A DNA stretch of 64,000 nucleotides, taken from assembly GCA_910585715.1 (NCBI GenBank), contig CAJUEX010000009.1, forward strand, positions 1 through 64,000. Reading direction: 5' to 3'. The position numbers and the translations under genes were made by a program. The notes beneath the pieces were generated by a model. It ran no database searches. It was not told the origin of the DNA and was given only the letters and a program-made list of their open reading frames with translations. This document shows, piece after piece, positions 16,870-24,627 of this stretch (its first letter is position 1; each line of letters starts with the position of its first letter). The DNA is from an uncultured Lachnospiraceae bacterium (GTDB lineage: Bacteria > Bacillota > Clostridia > Lachnospirales > Lachnospiraceae).

Positions 16870-17319
16870 ATGGAAAGGTATCGGAAATCACTTATAAAAA
16901 GAATCAGTGTGATGGCTGTGACAGGCAGTGGTCTTACTGTTATGTACCTGCTGCAAATACCGGAAAGACTTCGCCCCATGGAAAATATATATTTTTCAGA
17001 ATATATAAGAGGCTTTCAGGGAGGATTAATTTTAGTGCTTGATATTGTTTTTCTTTATCTGACTGTTCGGTATGGGATGACTTTAAAAAATGAGGAGCAG
17101 TTAAAAAAGCTGTATTATGCAGAGCATGATGAACGCCGGAAATTTATCAGGGAAAAAACCGGCGGAAGAGTATTAGAGGTTTGTGCGGCTGTTATATTGA
17201 TTGCAGGCATTATTGCAGCATACTTTAACGAGACGGTATTTTTCACCATGACAGGCTGCAGCGTGTTTTTGCTGCTTACAAGAAAAGTGCTTCGTCTTTA
17301 TTACAGGAACAAATTTTAA
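16870..17319 (+). CDS. Membrane protein paired with XRE regulator
   Basis: 149 residues, ATG within GGAGGAATAAAAATG. Likely helices at about 13-32, 50-68, 100-120 and 123-140, with a charged cytosolic loop (KNEEQLKKLYYAEHDERRK) between the second and third. The loop motif is common in DUF2178-like membrane proteins that sit next to XRE regulators; family call tentative. Translation is coupled to the regulator. Function unknown. Confidence 0.75.
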   Translation: MERYRKSLIKRISVMAVTGSGLTVMYLLQIPERLRPMENIYFSEYIRGFQGGLILVLDIVFLYLTVRYGMTLKNEEQLKKLYYAEHDERRKFIREKTGGRVLEVCAAVILIAGIIAAYFNETVFFTMTGCSVFLLLTRKVLRLYYRNKF

Positions 17320-17322
17320 AAA

Positions 17323-17580
17323 ATGAAAAGAAAGGAATTGAAAAATATGAAGGATATGAATTGTAAAACAAACAGACCGCTGACTTTTGCAATATTAGGA
17401 AATACTTTATTGATGATACTGAATTTGATAGGCATAAGGGGAACAGAAATAGGAGAATATCTTATGGGAGGAGCGTTAAGCTTTACAGCTACGGCGCTTC
17501 TGATAGCGATTTGGAATAGGCATCATGAAACAACCGTCTCAGAATGGAAGAAAAGTCTCTTTGCAGGGCTAAAAAAATAA
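17323..17580 (+). CDS. Small two-helix membrane protein
   Basis: 85 residues from ATG 17323; the in-frame ATG at 17347 (AAAGGA ten bases upstream) may be the true start. Two hydrophobic helices (about 21-38 and 48-66) and a basic tail. Third gene of the XRE unit. No family recognised. Confidence 0.6.
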   Translation: MKRKELKNMKDMNCKTNRPLTFAILGNTLLMILNLIGIRGTEIGEYLMGGALSFTATALLIAIWNRHHETTVSEWKKSLFAGLKK

Positions 17581-17587
17581 GAAAACA

Positions 17588-17692
17588 AAATATGGCTTTA
17601 AATGCCGCAGTAAAATTGCTCAGGCTGTCATAGTCCACAGTCTGGGTAATTTCTGTTATGGTCTTATGGGTGGCATATTTTTGACGCCTGCT
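17588..17692 (-). pseudogene. Remnant of an AraC-family regulator
   Basis: Read on the minus strand from about 17692, a 33-codon stretch translates to the C-terminal HTH of AraC proteins, with HKTITEITQTVDYDSLSNF and TAAFKAIF. A TAG (17693-17695) precedes it and no DNA for the rest of the domain is seen, so only the tail remains. The fragment lies just before the alpha/beta hydrolase gene. Confidence 0.6.
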
Positions 17693-17816
17693 CTATGGGT
17701 CCCGGTACGCAATCGGACATAACAAAAATAATGGATTTTTGACATCTTTGATTGGTAGAAGCTTAAGCAACTTTTCATTACAATTTTCATAAGAATTATG
17801 AAAAAGGAGGTTCTTT

Positions 17817-18878
17817 ATGAAAAGGATTATGAAAATTGTTGGTATTGTTCTTCTGGTTGTGATTGTTTTAGCGGTTGTGGCTTTTATCATTTTTTGCTAT
17901 CATAATATACATTGGTATGATAAGTATGAAAAAGCGCTTCGTGATGTAAATGCTGATGAATTGCAGGTTACGCTCCCTTCCGGAAATGTGATAAACTACG
18001 GGGAAGTGAAAAATGACAAGCCTGCGCTCCTGCTTATTCATGGACAAATGAGCATATGGGAAGATTACGCAACAGTTATGCCCCAACTGAGTAAAAACTG
18101 GCATATTTACGCAGTGGATGTGTACGGTCACGGAGAATCCACCCATGAGGAGGAGTTGTATTATCTTGATGTAAACGGTGACGACCTCATCTGGTTTATC
18201 GACAATGTGATTGGTGAGCCGACGGTTGTAGCCGGGCACTCCAACGGGGCAATTACCGCGGCATACATTGCGGCATATGGCGGTGAAAACATTGCAGGTG
18301 CGGTACTGGAAGACCCGCCGGTATTTTCTACGGAGGGAGAAGGCTGGGAAGAGAGCTTTGCATATCTGGACACCTATAAGGTACTTCATGATTACAATCA
18401 GTCCGACAAATCGGAGTGTTGGGAAGCATACTATTTAAGCCACTGCTACTGGGGACAGCTTTTTATGAAGGACTCCATGCCGGGTATTGCAAGATATGCG
18501 GAAAAATATCATAAAAAGCATCCGGATGAATCGGTGAAAATTGCTTTTCTTCCATCCTCCATCTGGTCCGTATTTGAATATGCAAAGAAATATGATTTTG
18601 CCTATGGTGAAAAGTTTTATGATTTGAGTTGGAATCATGGGCTGTCCCATGAGGAGATTCTTTCCGGTATTGAAGTTCCCTGTGTCTATATTCATGCAAA
18701 GGAAATGGTTCATGAGAACGGAACATTTCTTTGTGCGGCGTCCCGTGCCCAGGCAGAACGTGCAGCAGCTTATATAGGGGATAACTGCCGCCTGATTGAG
18801 ACTGACAATAGTAACCATGTAATTCATGCGGTTCACAGTGATTTTTATGTAGAAGCGGTAAATTCTATGCAGGAATGA
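17817..18878 (+). CDS. Membrane-anchored alpha/beta hydrolase
   Basis: 353 residues with AAAAAGGAGG before ATG 17817. A single N-terminal membrane helix (about 5-28) anchors an outward-facing hydrolase domain. Motifs: oxyanion-side LLIHGQMS (about 72-79), VYGHGES (about 103), nucleophile elbow GHSNG (about 140) and a C-terminal SNHVIHA supplying the His. The acid is probably an Asp or Glu before it. The substrate is not predictable. It is followed after 9 bases by an XRE-AbrB regulator that likely controls it. Confidence 0.85.
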   Translation: MKRIMKIVGIVLLVVIVLAVVAFIIFCYHNIHWYDKYEKALRDVNADELQVTLPSGNVINYGEVKNDKPALLLIHGQMSIWEDYATVMPQLSKNWHIYAVDVYGHGESTHEEELYYLDVNGDDLIWFIDNVIGEPTVVAGHSNGAITAAYIAAYGGENIAGAVLEDPPVFSTEGEGWEESFAYLDTYKVLHDYNQSDKSECWEAYYLSHCYWGQLFMKDSMPGIARYAEKYHKKHPDESVKIAFLPSSIWSVFEYAKKYDFAYGEKFYDLSWNHGLSHEEILSGIEVPCVYIHAKEMVHENGTFLCAASRAQAERAAAYIGDNCRLIETDNSNHVIHAVHSDFYVEAVNSMQE

Positions 18879-18887
18879 GGAAATACG

Positions 18888-19328
18888 ATGTTAAAAGATA
18901 ATTTGATTATGCTGCGGAATATCAATGGATTTTCACAGGAGGAGATAGCTGAAAAGATTGAGATTTCCCGTCAGGCTTACGCAAAGTGGGAAAGCGGCGC
19001 TACCATACCGGACATTGAGAAATGCAAACGACTTGCTGATGTTTACGGAGTCAGCATCGATAGTCTTGTGAAAACGGAAACAATAGACGGTGCAGGGACT
19101 ATTCCCCCCGCACCCAAAGGGAAAAATATATGGGGCTCTGTCACAATCAACGAGCGGGGACAGCTTGTCATTCCGAAGGCTGTTCGTGTGAAGTTTGGTC
19201 TTACCGGAGGGCAAAGATTAATTGTTTTCAGCGATGACAAAGAAGGCATTGCTCTTGTTCCTGCTGAAATATTTGAAGCGAGAATGAAGGATGTAATCGG
19301 ATATGCTTCAGCAAAATCAGAAGAATAA
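18888..19328 (+). CDS. XRE HTH fused to AbrB-type swapped-hairpin domain
   Basis: 146 residues. Residues 1-62 are an XRE HTH (GFSQEEIAEKIEISRQAYAKWE), and about 82-135 are a SpoVT/AbrB-like domain with the diagnostic INERGQLVIPKAVRVKFGL strand-turn-strand. Each half binds DNA in its own family, so the protein could bridge two sites or use the AbrB part for dimerisation. Last gene of the hydrolase unit; a hairpin follows. Confidence 0.88.
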   Translation: MLKDNLIMLRNINGFSQEEIAEKIEISRQAYAKWESGATIPDIEKCKRLADVYGVSIDSLVKTETIDGAGTIPPAPKGKNIWGSVTINERGQLVIPKAVRVKFGLTGGQRLIVFSDDKEGIALVPAEIFEARMKDVIGYASAKSEE

Positions 19329-19353
19329 GATGTTTCACTTTTTTAAGACAAAT

Positions 19354-19390
19354 CAAGCCCCCTCACTGCCGTCAGAAGCGTGAGGGGGCT
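19354..19390. terminator. Strong hairpin after XRE-AbrB gene
   Basis: 12-bp perfect arms AAGCCCCCTCAC (19354-19365) and GTGAGGGGGCTT (19379-19390). The T run is weak on the plus strand, but the stem is very stable. Confidence 0.7.
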
Positions 19391-19605
19391 TGGCGCTTTG
19401 TTTACAGTATTTCAGGGTTTACGAATAGAGAATAGCTATGTTTAAATTTTTCGCTAATGGGATTGTACTATGTTTTAATATCGCTGAAAACTTTACTCTT
19501 GTTAGCATTTATTGTATAATGCATGTAAAAAGAAATATATTTTTGCAGCTGTGGTTATAGCATATATGAAAAGTGATTAACAGGAAAAATGGAGGGAAAT
19601 GGAGA

Positions 19606-19980
19606 ATGAAGATTAAACTGTTATCAGCCCTTTTGGCAGTGGTTATTTGTTTGTCAGCAACAGGTTTTATGGTTAATGGTGGAAATGGAACCGGTTATTG
19701 TGATATAAGCGGTTGCACGATAGAAGGAGAACATACACACAATACCTGTAAAGTATCAGGTTGCGCGATAGAAGGAGAACATACGCACAATACCTGTAAA
19801 GTATCAGGGTGCACGATAGAAGGAGAGCATACGCACAATACCTGTAAAGTAGAGGGATGTACCATAGAAGGAGAACACATGCACGATGATTGCAGTCCAC
19901 AAAGCAGCCAAGAGGGGCAGCAGAACCATGGACATTCTAATGGACATCATGGTTCCGGAAACAAAGGCAGGCATCATTAA
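19606..19980 (+). CDS. Secreted Cys/His-rich repeat protein
   Basis: 124 residues from ATG 19606 (GGAGGG nine bases upstream; a GTG at 19573 has no site). Signal peptide KIKLLSALLAVVICLSATGF, then four units of a 16-residue repeat of the type CKVSGCTIEGEHTHNT, and a tail rich in His, Gly and Ser (HGHSNGHHGSGNKGRHH). Each unit contributes two Cys and two His, a pattern suited to binding zinc or another transition metal outside the cell. No family recognised. Single-gene unit with a terminator 75 bases on. Confidence 0.75.
   Translation: MKIKLLSALLAVVICLSATGFMVNGGNGTGYCDISGCTIEGEHTHNTCKVSGCAIEGEHTHNTCKVSGCTIEGEHTHNTCKVEGCTIEGEHMHDDCSPQSSQEGQQNHGHSNGHHGSGNKGRHH
19711..19895. repeat. 48-bp tandem repeat coding for Cys/His units
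   Basis: Units start at 19711, 19759, 19807 and 19855 (the last incomplete). Differences are mostly at single positions, which points to recent expansion. Confidence 0.85.
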
Positions 19981-20054
19981 GAAAATCATAAATCCTGATT
20001 TTACAGTGCATGAAACAGGTAATGATAAATAAGACTTGTGTATATAAAAAGCGT

Positions 20055-20090
20055 AAAGCGGCATTTACATTTTGCAGATGCCGCTTTTTT
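20055..20090 (+). terminator. Intrinsic terminator
   Basis: AAAGCGGCAT (20055-20064) pairs with ATGCCGCTTT (20078-20087), followed by TTT. Closes the Cys/His-rich protein gene. Confidence 0.85.
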
Positions 20091-20121
20091 GGTGCAAAGG
20101 GTCAGAAAAGCTGCTTGATTC

Positions 20122-20151
20122 TTGACAAAAAATCCCCCCATTTATTATACT
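20122..20151 (+). promoter_or_regulatory. Promoter of the ABC-F gene
   Basis: TTGACA (20122-20127), then TATACT (20146-20151) at 18 bp, 39 bases before the ABC-F start. Confidence 0.75.
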
Positions 20152-20189
20152 TATGAATACACGAATACAAAAGGAAAACAGGAGCAATT

Positions 20190-21746
20190 ATGAGCATATT
20201 AAACGTAGAAAACCTATCCCACGGCTTTGGAGACAGGGCCATTTTTCAGGACGTGTCCTTCCGCCTGCTGAAAGGAGAGCACATCGGATTAGTAGGCGCT
20301 AACGGCGAAGGAAAATCCACCTTTTTAAATATTGTAACCGGGAAGCTTATGCCCGACGAAGGAAAAGTGGAATGGGCAAAAAATGTCCGGACAGGTTATC
20401 TGGACCAGCATGCGGCGCTGGAAAAAGGCATGTCCGTCAGGGATGTGCTAAACAGCGCCTTTGCATACTTATTTGAACTGGAAGCAAGAATGAATCAGGT
20501 TTGTGATGAAATGGGAAGCGCTTCGGAAGAGGAGCTGGAAAGCCTTATGGAAGAGCTGGCAGTGATTCAGGATACTCTGACCTTACATGATTTTTATATC
20601 ATTGATGCAAAGGTGGAAGAAGTGGGACAGGCTCTTGGTCTGGACAGCATTGGTCTTGATAAAGATGTGACGGAGTTAAGCGGCGGACAGCGCACGAAGG
20701 TGTTGTTAGGAAAACTGCTGCTGGAAAAGCCGGATATACTGCTTTTGGATGAGCCTACTAATTATCTGGATGAGCAGCATATTGCATGGCTGAAAAGATA
20801 TCTTCAGGAATATGAGAATGCCTTTATTCTCATATCCCATGATATTCCCTTTTTAAACAGTGTCATCAATCTGATATATCATATGGAAAATCAGGAGCTG
20901 AACCGTTACGTGGGAGATTATGATAAATTTCAGGAAGTGTATGCCATGAAAAAATCCCAGCAGGAAGCGGCCTATAAGAGACAGCAGCAGGAAATCAAGG
21001 ATTTGGAGGACTTTGTGGCAAGAAATAAGGCAAGGGTATCCACCAGAAACATGGCAATGTCCAGACAGAAAAAGCTGGACAAAATGGAAAGGATAGAAAA
21101 GGCCTACGAAAAGCCAAAGCCTGAATTTCATTTTAAGGAAGCAAGGCTTCCAGGAAAATGTCTGTTTGAAACACAGGATTTGATTATTGGATATGAAGAA
21201 CCTTTAAGCCGGGAATTGAATCTTCGTATGGAGCGGGGAGAAAAAATTGCTTTAATCGGCGCCAACGGAATCGGAAAGACTACCCTGCTTAAAAGCATTT
21301 TGGGGCTGCAGCCGCCTTTAGCGGGAAAAGCACAGCTGGGGGATTATTTGGAAATCGGTTATTTTGAGCAGGAAGGAGATTATACAAATAAGACCACCTG
21401 TATCGAGGAAATATGGAAGGAATATCCTTCCTTTTCCCAGTATGAGGTTCGTTCTGCACTTGCAAAATGCGGGCTTACCACAAAGCATATTGAAAGTCAG
21501 GTAAGGGTGCTTAGCGGCGGCGAGCAGGCAAAGGTCAGATTATGTAAGCTGATTAACCGGGAGACCAATCTTCTTCTCTTGGATGAGCCTACCAATCATT
21601 TGGACCAGGATGCCAAGGATGAGTTGAAACGGGCATTGCAGGAGTATAAAGGAAGCATTCTGCTCATCTGTCATGAACCGGAGTTTTATCAGGATGTGGT
21701 GACGGATGTATGGGACTGCAGCATGTGGACAACGAAAATCCTATAG
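20190..21746 (+). CDS. ABC-F family ATPase
   Basis: 518 residues with two ABC ATPase modules and no membrane segment. First module: Walker A GANGEGKST, signature LSGGQRTK, Walker B LLLDEPTNYLD. Linker of about 80 residues (QQQEIKDLEDFVARNKAR), the P-site tRNA-interacting motif region. Second module: GANGIGKTT, LSGGEQAKVRL, LLLDEPTNHLD. ABC-F proteins act on ribosomes in translation or antibiotic protection; the short form here is like YkpA/YbiT, so housekeeping translation is more likely than resistance. ATG has CAGGAGCAATT upstream. Confidence 0.9.
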   Translation: MSILNVENLSHGFGDRAIFQDVSFRLLKGEHIGLVGANGEGKSTFLNIVTGKLMPDEGKVEWAKNVRTGYLDQHAALEKGMSVRDVLNSAFAYLFELEARMNQVCDEMGSASEEELESLMEELAVIQDTLTLHDFYIIDAKVEEVGQALGLDSIGLDKDVTELSGGQRTKVLLGKLLLEKPDILLLDEPTNYLDEQHIAWLKRYLQEYENAFILISHDIPFLNSVINLIYHMENQELNRYVGDYDKFQEVYAMKKSQQEAAYKRQQQEIKDLEDFVARNKARVSTRNMAMSRQKKLDKMERIEKAYEKPKPEFHFKEARLPGKCLFETQDLIIGYEEPLSRELNLRMERGEKIALIGANGIGKTTLLKSILGLQPPLAGKAQLGDYLEIGYFEQEGDYTNKTTCIEEIWKEYPSFSQYEVRSALAKCGLTTKHIESQVRVLSGGEQAKVRLCKLINRETNLLLLDEPTNHLDQDAKDELKRALQEYKGSILLICHEPEFYQDVVTDVWDCSMWTTKIL

Positions 21747-21753
21747 AAATGAC

Positions 21754-21783
21754 TTGTATTTTTCCCATGAAATGGATTATAAT
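21754..21783 (+). promoter_or_regulatory. Possible promoter upstream of exonuclease III
   Basis: TTGTAT (21754-21759), 18-bp spacer, TATAAT (21778-21783). It lies before the hairpin at 21804, so that hairpin would be in the 5' leader of the exonuclease transcript. Confidence 0.5.
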
Positions 21784-21803
21784 ACAATATGGAAAGCAAA
21801 GAA

Positions 21804-21840
21804 GCTTTGTAAAACTTCAGGTTTTACAGAGCCTTTTGTT
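21804..21840 (+). terminator. Terminator after ABC-F gene
   Basis: GCTTTGTAAAAC (21804-21815) pairs with GTTTTACAGAGC (21821-21832, one G-T), followed by CTTTTGTTT. It ends the ABC-F transcript and could attenuate the exonuclease transcript if the promoter at 21754 is used. Confidence 0.7.
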
Positions 21841-21877
21841 TGTGTGTTGAAAACAGGTGATTGTGAGGGAGAAGAAA

Positions 21878-22636
21878 ATGAAATGTATATCGTGGAACGT
21901 AAACGGTCTCAGAGCCTGCGTGGAAAAGGGATTTTTAGAAGCGTTAAAGGCTTTGGACGGGGATATTTTCTGCGTACAGGAAACCAAACTGCAGCAGGGA
22001 CAGATTGATTTAAAGCCGGACGGCTATTATCAATATTGGAATTATGCCGAGAAGAAGGGATATTCCGGAACGGCAGTCTTTACGAAAAAAGAGCCGCTGT
22101 CCGTATCAATGGGTATAGGAAAAGAAGAGCATGACAAGGAAGGAAGAGTCATTACACTGGAGTATGAGTCTTTTTATTTTGTAACAGTGTATACCCCGAA
22201 TTCGGGAGAAGGATTAAAACGGCTGGATTACCGTATGCTTTGGGAGGAGGAGTTCCTTGCTTATGTAAAGGGGCTGGAAGAAAAAAAGCCGGTTATTATA
22301 TGCGGTGATTTAAATGTGGCCCACAGGGAGATAGATTTGAAAAATCCCAAAACCAACCGGAAAAATGCCGGATTTACAGATGAAGAGAGGGAAAAGTTTA
22401 CAAAACTCTTAGAGGCAGGGTTCATTGATACATTTCGATATTTTTATCCAAAGCTGGAGGGAGCATATTCCTGGTGGTCCTACCGTTTTCAGGCAAGGGC
22501 AAAAAATGCCGGATGGAGAATCGACTATTTTCTTGTGTCGGAATGCTTAAAGGACAGGCTTAAGGACGGAAAAATCCATAGCGACATATTTGGTTCCGAC
22601 CATTGTCCGGTGGAGCTTTTACTGGATATGGAATGA
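21878..22636 (+). CDS. xth: Exodeoxyribonuclease III
   Basis: 252 residues from ATG 21878, chosen for GAGGGAGAAGAAA just upstream; an in-frame TTG-type start at 21857 is less likely. Family motifs are complete: SWNVNGLRA at the N-terminus, [41 protein letters not shown] and the C-terminal SDHCPV. It cleaves DNA at abasic sites and removes 3' blocks in base-excision repair. Single gene, own leader. Confidence 0.95.
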   Translation: MKCISWNVNGLRACVEKGFLEALKALDGDIFCVQETKLQQGQIDLKPDGYYQYWNYAEKKGYSGTAVFTKKEPLSVSMGIGKEEHDKEGRVITLEYESFYFVTVYTPNSGEGLKRLDYRMLWEEEFLAYVKGLEEKKPVIICGDLNVAHREIDLKNPKTNRKNAGFTDEEREKFTKLLEAGFIDTFRYFYPKLEGAYSWWSYRFQARAKNAGWRIDYFLVSECLKDRLKDGKIHSDIFGSDHCPVELLLDME

Positions 22637-22696
22637 TAGACGGTTGATTAGTACTTTTAAGATTGTTTCAGTAATAGAATAGATAATATAGAGGAG

Positions 22697-23698
22697 ATGA
22701 AACCATTGAAAAAGGGAAAATATTCCAGTATACTTGCGGGGGTCTTTTCCATTATATTAGTATTGGGAGCATTGATAGCCGGCTGGCGGGAGACAGAAAC
22801 TGTAACAGGGCAGACAGCAGGAGAGAACACTCAAAGGGCAATGTGGGATTCGTCTGCTGAAGCGGGAATCAATGTGCCGGAAACAGCAGATGGGCATATG
22901 GAAGTCCATTTTCTGGATGTGGGGCAGGCAGACTGCATTCTCATAAGCTGTGACGGCTGTCATATGCTGGTGGATGCAGGCAACAATCAGGACGGTGAAA
23001 AAATTACCTGCTATTTAAAGGAGCGGGGGATTTCCGAGCTTGATTATGTGATAGGCACCCATCCTCATGCGGACCATATTGGAGGGCTGGATACCGTGAT
23101 TGATAATTTCGGGATTAAAACGCTGTTTATGCCCCGGAAGGTACATACGACGGCTACATTTGAAGATGTGATAGCTGCAATTGAAAAGCATGATTTATCC
23201 ATTACGGCACCTAAGCCGGGAGATACCTATCCCTTGGGAAGCGCTTCTTTTACCATATTGGCGCCGGTGAAGGAGGATTATGGTGAAGAACTGAATAACT
23301 GGTCTGTGGGCATCAAGCTGGTCCATGGCTCCAATTCCGTTGTGATGTGCGGCGATGCGGAAGAAGAGGCGGAGGAAGATATTTGCGGCAGCGGTCTGGA
23401 TATTTCAGCTGATGTGTTAAAGCTTGGCCATCATGGAAGCAGAACTGCCACAGGAGAATTATTTTTAAAGACAGTAAACCCCAAATATGCTATTATATCA
23501 TGTGGGGGAGGAAACGATTATGGACATCCTCATGAGGAAACTCTTAATAAGCTGTCGGAAGCCGGTATTTTAGCGTTTCGCACAGATACTCAGGGCACTA
23601 TCGTACTGAAAAGCGACGGGAAAAGCTTACAGTTCAATGTGGAGCCGGATAAATGCCGCCTGTCAGGAGATAGTCTTTCGTACATAGGAAAAAGATGA
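22697..23698 (+). CDS. ComEC-like metallo-beta-lactamase-fold hydrolase, membrane anchored
   Basis: 333 residues. The GAGGAG site abuts ATG 22697, so the TTG at 22706, nine bases from it, may be the real start. One N-terminal helix (about 10-30) then an MBL domain with LDVGQADCILI, THPHADHIGG, CGDAEEEAE and LGHHGSRTAT, as in the soluble ComEC/Rec2 C-terminal domain. Such proteins bind two metals and are probably extracellular nucleases or phosphodiesterases. A DUF3006 gene follows by 34 bases, the usual pairing. Confidence 0.88.
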   Translation: MKPLKKGKYSSILAGVFSIILVLGALIAGWRETETVTGQTAGENTQRAMWDSSAEAGINVPETADGHMEVHFLDVGQADCILISCDGCHMLVDAGNNQDGEKITCYLKERGISELDYVIGTHPHADHIGGLDTVIDNFGIKTLFMPRKVHTTATFEDVIAAIEKHDLSITAPKPGDTYPLGSASFTILAPVKEDYGEELNNWSVGIKLVHGSNSVVMCGDAEEEAEEDICGSGLDISADVLKLGHHGSRTATGELFLKTVNPKYAIISCGGGNDYGHPHEETLNKLSEAGILAFRTDTQGTIVLKSDGKSLQFNVEPDKCRLSGDSLSYIGKR

Positions 23699-23732
23699 AA
23701 AGTTGTTAGTTTTTTTGAAGGGAGAAAGAAAC

Positions 23733-23945
23733 ATGTTAGTGGTTGATCGATTTGAAGAAAATATAGCAGTTTGTGAACAGGAGGATAAAACCATTGTAAA
23801 AATTCCAAAATACAAGCTGCCCCTGCAGACTAAGGAAGGAGATTTCATTAAGCTGGATGAAAAAGGCGTTTATGTAATTGCCACAGAAAAAACGGAAGAA
23901 AAGAAGCAGGAAATTCATGAAAGATTTCATAAGTTGTTTAAATAA
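23733..23945 (+). CDS. DUF3006-like small protein
   Basis: 70 residues from ATG 23733 (GGGAGAAAG upstream). VVDRFEENIAVCEQEDKTIVKIP followed by GDFIKLDEKGVYV is the layout of DUF3006 proteins, seen next to ComEC-like hydrolases in Clostridia. Function unknown, probably an accessory of the hydrolase. Confidence 0.85.
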   Translation: MLVVDRFEENIAVCEQEDKTIVKIPKYKLPLQTKEGDFIKLDEKGVYVIATEKTEEKKQEIHERFHKLFK

Positions 23946-23985
23946 GGAAGCAGATTTTTCCAAATACATGAATATTTTATATATC

Positions 23986-24034
23986 AAAATGCTCATACTT
24001 AGGATATAAAGGTCCGGGTATGAGCATTTTTTAT
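23986..24034 (+). terminator. Intrinsic terminator
   Basis: AAAATGCTCATAC (23986-23998) pairs with GTATGAGCATTTT (24018-24030), then TT. Ends the hydrolase/DUF3006 unit. Confidence 0.85.
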
Positions 24035-24086
24035 GTGCTTGTTCTATTAGAAAGAGTTTGATAATCCGGCGGAAAAGGAGAAAAGG

Positions 24087-24626
24087 ATGGAAGCATTAAA
24101 AGGAAGCAAAACAGAAAAAAATTTAATGGAAGCCTTTGCAGGGGAGTCCATGGCAAGAAACCAGTATTGCTATTTTGCAAAAAGGGCAAGAAAAGACGGC
24201 TATCACCAGATTGCCAATCTGTTTGAAGAAACAGCAGCAAATGAAAAGGCACATGCAAAGCTGTGGTTCAAGCTGTTACATGACGGCATCGGTCCTACAG
24301 AGGTGAATCTGGCGGAGGCGGCAAAGGGAGAACATTACGAATGGAGTGATATGTACCCCAGATTTGCCAAAGAAGCAAGAGAGGAAGGCTTTGAAGCCAT
24401 TGCAAGAATGTTTGACAGGGTGGCGGAAATCGAAAAGGCTCATGAGGAGCGGTATTTAAAGCTTTTGAAAAATGTAGAAGGGGGCCTTGTATTTACCAAA
24501 GAAGGGGATGCTATCTGGCAGTGTATAAACTGCGGACATCTGGTAATAGGAAAAGAGGCTCCGGAGGTATGTCCTGTATGCGCCCATACGCAGGCATATT
24601 TCCAAGTGAAAGCGGAGAATTATTGA
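24087..24626 (+). CDS. rbr: Rubrerythrin
   Basis: 179 residues: a ferritin-like four-helix di-iron domain ([27 protein letters not shown], and [10 protein letters not shown] supplying Glu/His ligands) followed by a rubredoxin-type knuckle near the C-terminus (CINCGHLV and CPVCAH). It reduces hydrogen peroxide with electrons from rubredoxin. Good AAAAGGAGAAAAGG site. The pyruvate:ferredoxin oxidoreductase gene begins 1 base after its stop, then rubredoxin, so an oxygen-defence electron chain is encoded in one unit. Confidence 0.95.
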   Translation: MEALKGSKTEKNLMEAFAGESMARNQYCYFAKRARKDGYHQIANLFEETAANEKAHAKLWFKLLHDGIGPTEVNLAEAAKGEHYEWSDMYPRFAKEAREEGFEAIARMFDRVAEIEKAHEERYLKLLKNVEGGLVFTKEGDAIWQCINCGHLVIGKEAPEVCPVCAHTQAYFQVKAENY

Positions 24627-24627
24627 T

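Noticed and set aside
19711-19895. Regular 48-bp repeats that might be taken for a CRISPR array
   Set aside because: Units join without spacers and stay in frame in a gene with a signal peptide; no cas genes are near.
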